From Actinomycetes bacterium (GTDB lineage Bacteria; Actinomycetota; Acidimicrobiia; IMCC26256; PALSA-610), in the NCBI GenBank assembly GCA_025463875.1, contig JAODBI010000136.1, positions 1 through 38,883 of the forward strand: a DNA stretch of 38,883 bases. Reading direction: 5' to 3'. The notes beneath the pieces were generated by a model. The model was not told where the DNA came from, searched no databases, and saw only the letters and a program-made list of their open reading frames with translations. The position numbers and the translations under genes are program-made. Of the stretch, positions 35,790 to 38,883 are shown in pieces (the first letter of the stretch is position 1; each line of letters begins with the position of its first letter).

Positions 35790-35795
35790 CATGCT
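35790..35795 (+). promoter_or_regulatory. Possible -10 element CATGCT for the P450 gene
   Basis: CATGCT ends 6 bases before the ATG at 35802, no ribosome site between. The spacing matches the other leaderless candidates; the first base departs from TAnnnT. Confidence 0.4.
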
Positions 35796-35801
35796 TGCAC
35801 C

Positions 35802-37130
35802 ATGGGCCGCGCTGACATTCCCGGGCCGCGCGGTGCACGCGAGACACTCGGCGCGCTGCGGGGTTTGACGAGCGACCCCTGCCCGACGCTCGACGCTCTC
35901 GTCGCGCGCCACGGTGCGACGTTCGCGGTAGGCGGCGGTCCGTTGACGATGGCCGTCGTCGGCGATCCGGCGCATCTCGCACCCCTGCTCGCGATGAGCA
36001 CCGACACGTTCAAGTGGGGGCACCGGTTCAACGTGCTCGGGTTCATCGTCGGGCCCGGGTCGATGATCGTCTCCGACGGCGACGACCATCGCCGGCGGCG
36101 GGGCGCGACACAACCGGGATTCGCGCGCCGACGTCTCGACGGTTGGATGCCCTTGATCGTCGCCGCGACCGATCGACTGATCGACGAGACGCTGCTTGCC
36201 ACGAGCCGACCCGTCGACCTCTATCCGCACGGTCGCACCCTCGTGCGCCGCATCGTCGTACACGTGCTGTTCGGCGACGCGCTCGGCGAACGGGCCGACG
36301 AGCTCGGCGCGATCCTCGAGCCGGCGATGACCTACGGCGTGCAACCCGCGCTCCGTCAACTTCCGCATCCACTCCCGTACACACGCCGGGCGCACGCCCG
36401 CGAGGCGTTGCGCGCCGCCGACCGCATCATCTACGAAGAGATCGAACGACGCCTGCGGCCCCGAGCCGACGAACAGTCGGATGTGCTCGACACCCTGATC
36501 ACGTCGGGTCTCTTAAAGAGCGAGATACGCGACCAGACGATCACCCTCATCGCCGCCGGCTACGACACGACCGCGTCGGGATTCGCATGGATGGTGCTGC
36601 GCGCGGCGCGCGAGCCGGCGATCTGGGCCAAGCTCCGCGCGGAAGCCGACACAGTGTTCGCGGACGACGTCGACGCGTCGACACTACGCCGGTTGACGTA
36701 CGCCGAGGCGGTCGTGCGCGAGTCACTGCGCCTGCATCCACCCGGCGTGTTCAGCCCGCGCCAGGCGGAACGCGCTGTGCAGCTCGGTGACTTCCCCGTC
36801 AAGAAGGGAACGATGATTCTCTGGTCGCCGTATGTGTCGGGACGCCTGCCCGACGTGTGGAAGGACCCGCTCGAGTTCCGCCCGGCGCGCTTCCTCGATG
36901 CAGATCCCCGGCAGCAGGCTGCAATCGACGGCGCGTGGCTTCCGTTCGGCCGGGGCCCGCGCGCGTGCATCGGCTTCGCGCTCGCGCAGATGGAGCTCAC
37001 GCTCGCGCTCGCTCGCCTCGCGCAACGCGTCGACATCTCGTTCACGCGACGCGCAGTCCCCCGGCCCGTCGGCATGATCGTCAATCGCCCGGAGGGCGGC
37101 ATCCCCGCAACCGTGACGCGGCGCACCTAG
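35802..37130 (+). CDS. Cytochrome P450 monooxygenase
   Basis: A 442-residue soluble P450. The I-helix oxygen-binding motif is AAGYDTTASG, the K-helix is ESLRLHPPG (ExxR), and the haem-ligand loop is LPFGRGPRACIGFALAQ (FxxGxRxCxG). The N-terminal IPGPRGARETLGALRGL proline-rich hinge and MIVSDGDDHRRRRGATQPGF C-helix are typical. The WSPYVSGRLPDVWKDPLEFR region resembles CYP4/CYP102-like and CYP197-like bacterial enzymes that oxidise fatty acids or terpenoids; the substrate is not evident. No ferredoxin or reductase gene is adjacent, so electron partners must come from elsewhere. Confidence 0.95.
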   Translation: MGRADIPGPRGARETLGALRGLTSDPCPTLDALVARHGATFAVGGGPLTMAVVGDPAHLAPLLAMSTDTFKWGHRFNVLGFIVGPGSMIVSDGDDHRRRRGATQPGFARRRLDGWMPLIVAATDRLIDETLLATSRPVDLYPHGRTLVRRIVVHVLFGDALGERADELGAILEPAMTYGVQPALRQLPHPLPYTRRAHAREALRAADRIIYEEIERRLRPRADEQSDVLDTLITSGLLKSEIRDQTITLIAAGYDTTASGFAWMVLRAAREPAIWAKLRAEADTVFADDVDASTLRRLTYAEAVVRESLRLHPPGVFSPRQAERAVQLGDFPVKKGTMILWSPYVSGRLPDVWKDPLEFRPARFLDADPRQQAAIDGAWLPFGRGPRACIGFALAQMELTLALARLAQRVDISFTRRAVPRPVGMIVNRPEGGIPATVTRRT

Positions 37131-37143
37131 GGCACCTCTCCGC

Positions 37144-37731
37144 TTACGACGCCGGTCGGTACGTGCACATCTGCACGCCCGTTGATGTCGTCACGGCGTT
37201 GACGAGCTGCAGCGGCCGGGCCTCGCCGTCCTCGGGAAAGATCCGCTTGCCGCCGCCGAGCAGGATCGGCTCGATCATCAGGTTGAGCTCGTCGACCAGT
37301 CCCTCGGCGAGCAGCGTCTTCACGAGGCTGACGCTGCCCCAGATCACCAGGTCGCCGCCGTCGCGGGCGCGCAGAGCCGCGATGTCGGCGACCGCGTTCT
37401 GCGGCGACAGCAACGTCGTGTTCCACGTCAGGTCGTCCCCGGTCAGCGTCCGGGATGCCACGTACTTCTTGATCGCATTCATCTGGTCGGCGTACGGGTC
37501 TCCGGCGCGCTCGGGCCAGGCGGCAGCCATCCCCTGCCACGTGCGCCGGCCGAACACGAGCGCCTCGGCCGTGGACATGCCGTCGTTGATCGCGGACCCC
37601 ATCGTCTCGGGGTCGAAGTACGGGTGGGACCAGCCTCCGTGCGCGAAGCCGTCGTCGAGGTCTTCCTCCGGGCCTCCCGGAGCCTGCGACACGCCGTCCA
37701 GACTCATGAACTCGTTCACCACGACTCGCAT
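37144..37731 (-). CDS. Dihydrofolate-reductase-like (RibD C-terminal fold) protein
   Basis: A 195-residue reductase-fold protein. MRVVVNEFMSLDGVSQAPGG, LVFGRRTWQGMAAAWPER, GDDLTWNTTLLS, DLVIWGSVSLVKTLLAEGLV and IEPILLGGGKRIFPEDG are the family strands. The nucleotide site is the GGGKRIFPE-type loop. Members (YyaP/YwjB type) bind NADPH but mostly have no known substrate and are not true folate enzymes. It is convergent with the P450 gene, with a 13-base gap. Confidence 0.9.
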   Translation of the reverse strand: MRVVVNEFMSLDGVSQAPGGPEEDLDDGFAHGGWSHPYFDPETMGSAINDGMSTAEALVFGRRTWQGMAAAWPERAGDPYADQMNAIKKYVASRTLTGDDLTWNTTLLSPQNAVADIAALRARDGGDLVIWGSVSLVKTLLAEGLVDELNLMIEPILLGGGKRIFPEDGEARPLQLVNAVTTSTGVQMCTYRPAS

Positions 37732-37854
37732 CGCTCACTCCTCGGTGTAGGGACTCGGGCCTAAGACCTGACCCGCCTCGAGAACTCATCGGTCGGAGCA
37801 CACGTGACGCTGTCAGCACGTCGGGGGCTGCCGTGCCGCGCGGGGCACGACATC

Positions 37855-38271
37855 TCACACATCGGTGGTCGACGGATCGAAGAACAACTCGAGCTGGATC
37901 CGGTCGGGGTCACGGAACACCAGCACCGCGGCGCCCGGGATCGAGTTCGCAGACGCGACCGGTGAGAAGGTGAGTCCCGCCGCGGAGAATCGTTGCGCCC
38001 AGACGTCGAGCTCCGCGCGCGTCGAGACCGCGAATGCGAGATGGTCGAGCCCGACTCGGGTCTCGTCGAAGGCTTCGTTCGACCCGAGTCGATGCTGCGT
38101 GAGACCAAGGCGAACGCGTAGACCGTCGTGGCGCAAGAACACCTTGCGGCGGCTTTCATCGGGCGCGGTGTACTCGCCCACCCGGCGGAAGCCGAGCACG
38201 TCGGCATACCAGGCGGCGCTGGCGTCGACATCGCGGACAGTGAATCCGAGGTGATGAATATCATCGATCAT
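37855..38271 (-). CDS. VOC-family protein (glyoxalase/dioxygenase-like)
   Basis: A 138-residue VOC protein: MIDDIHHLGFTVRDVDASAA with the first His, WYADVLGFRRVGEY, DETRVGLDHLAFAV with a second His, and the closing metal-site strand FRDPDRIQLELFFDPS with the Glu. The ATG at 38271 has GGAGG 7-8 bases upstream; the longer in-frame start at 38340 adds 23 unconserved residues. The DPDRIQLELF ending is common in hydrolase-like or resistance-type VOC proteins; the substrate is unknown. It lies upstream of the DHFR-like gene on the same strand (123-base gap). Confidence 0.88.
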   Translation of the reverse strand: MIDDIHHLGFTVRDVDASAAWYADVLGFRRVGEYTAPDESRRKVFLRHDGLRVRLGLTQHRLGSNEAFDETRVGLDHLAFAVSTRAELDVWAQRFSAAGLTFSPVASANSIPGAAVLVFRDPDRIQLELFFDPSTTDV

Positions 38272-38436
38272 CGCTGCGCCTCCGTTCCCCCGCGTTGCCC
38301 CTTCGTGTCGAAGCTCGCACATGATGGTGTGCCGGCGCACGAGATTTCGTCGTCATGGTGTCGATTCCCGGGGTCCCCGTTCAGCAACCGAGTAGCACCG
38401 GTCGACGCGATCGAAGTCGACTTCGACACCGGGATC

Positions 38437-38545
38437 GACGCTCCGACTGCTCGGCGGTCTCCTCGGGATCGTCTTCATGTCGTGTCACCCGCTCCTCCCC
38501 GAGGACGGCAAGGTGGCGTTGACGCTCCGACTGCTCGGCGGTCTC
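38437..38545 (+). repeat. 25-bp direct repeat inside the sigma fragment
   Basis: A 25-base segment running GACGCTCCGA...GGCGGTCTC occurs exactly at 38437-38461 and 38521-38545. The copies are 84 bases apart, a multiple of three, so both encode TLRLLGGL in the same frame. Normal sigma factors have the motif once, at the second site. Confidence 0.9.
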
Positions 38546-38584
38546 ACGACCGACGAGATCGCCCGCGCGTTTCTGGTCCCCGAC
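38437..38584 (+). pseudogene. Fragment of an ECF sigma-factor gene (SigJ/DUF6596-like group)
   Basis: One frame reads LGIVFMSCHPLLPEDGKVAL then TLRLLGGLTTDEIARAFLVP. This matches the region-4 entry of ECF sigma factors of the type RLLFTCCHPALxPExxVALTLRLLGGLTTxEIARAFLVP. After VPD the expected TIAQ continues one frame over (PTIAQPVS), which shows a single-base frameshift, and the rest of the helix-turn-helix is lost. No start and no region 2 are visible to the left in 38272-38436. The fragment cannot be functional. Confidence 0.7.
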
Positions 38585-38645
38585 CCACGATCGCCCAACC
38601 CGTGTCGGCCGTTCTGCAGACAGCCGAGGCAGCAACGGGCCGCGA

Positions 38646-38883
38646 TCACAGCCGCGCCGTCGTGTCGTGCTGTTCGCCGTCTACGCAGTACGTGACAGAC
38701 ACCGCACCTTGCGGCACCGCAGGAAGCCAAGCGAATTCCAGCGACCGATCCGCGCCGAACAACATGTAGCCGGTCGACGGGCGCCACGGCGGAACCTGGC
38801 CTGTCAACGTGGCGTCGACCGAGAGCTCCTCGGCGGTCGCTTGGATCCGATAGCGATGCAGGTCACCGGCGAATCGGTTCGGG
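38646..38883 (-). pseudogene. AttH/CrtC-like gene, C-terminally truncated and cut by window edge
   Basis: Read leftward from the window edge, the open frame gives NRFAGDLHRYRIQATAEEL, VDATLTGQVPPWRPSTGYML, FGADRSLEFAWLPAVPQGAV and SVTYCVDGEQHDTTARL, then TGA at 38648-38646. This resembles the lipocalin-like carotenoid 1,2-hydratase/AttH family, in which the same strand continues HxVTGxGYHDHNWG. Here the reading frame stops exactly where that conserved motif should follow, and it is not found in other frames nearby. The 5' part lies outside the window. Confidence 0.6.

Overview
The window is GC-rich DNA, densely coded on both strands. GTG starts, stop/start overlaps (ATGA, GTGA, TGATG) and promoters lying 6 bases ahead of start codons are frequent. 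With the gene content (TesB, acyl-CoA dehydrogenase, aminoglycoside-phosphotransferase-like kinase, SDRs, TetR, MEDS, PucR, a dnaK-grpE-dnaJ-merR-like-clpB operon), this points to an actinobacterium, perhaps Acidimicrobiia or a related deep lineage. The class assignment is inference. No tRNA, rRNA, CRISPR array or intact insertion sequence was seen.

Left part (1-9687): a HEAT-repeat protein cut by the window edge, a VOC protein, then a rightward lipid/acyl-CoA block: TesB thioesterase, ACAD11-type acyl-CoA dehydrogenase, APH-type kinase, MDR oxidoreductase, TetR regulator and two SDR dehydrogenases. The dehydrogenase plus kinase pair is the two-gene form of the eukaryotic ACAD10/11 fusion and suggests oxidation of hydroxylated acyl-CoAs. 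A GT-C-fold membrane glycosyltransferase converges on this block.

Proteostasis block (about 9.8-18.7 kb): a leftward operon dnaK-grpE-dnaJ-cbpM-like-clpB, followed by an HdeD-like membrane protein and a double universal-stress protein, with hsp20 divergent from dnaK. A small coiled-coil ORF and a decayed PRC-barrel/CBS relic lie at the tail. The MerR-like gene sits in the usual HspR position but looks like CbpM, and no HAIR or CIRCE operator is visible.

Regulatory block (18.7-23.5 kb): a LuxR-type regulator that lacks the ATPase domain normal for its family faces a MEDS-domain sensor translationally coupled to a GAF-PucR regulator. A large imperfect palindrome lies between them.

Stress and signalling block (23.7-35.7 kb): YceI protein, TetR regulator and a secreted Asp-box protein. 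These are followed by a leftward set UBP zinc finger - DUF1931 (histone-fold-like) - zinc-finger thioredoxin, divergent from a stand-alone cyclic-nucleotide-binding protein. Then come a cupredoxin, an FHA-adenylate/guanylate cyclase, a lipoprotein and a 1456-residue Ser/Thr kinase-STAND NTPase-TM-WD40 protein whose tail has 14 countable WD-like units. The neighbouring kinase, phosphothreonine-reading cyclase and cyclic-nucleotide binder suggest a phosphorylation-to-cyclic-nucleotide relay; this is an inference from domains and proximity.

Right end (35.8-38.9 kb): cytochrome P450, DHFR-like reductase, VOC protein, then gene debris: an ECF sigma-factor fragment carrying a 25-bp direct repeat, abutting a truncated AttH/CrtC-like gene.
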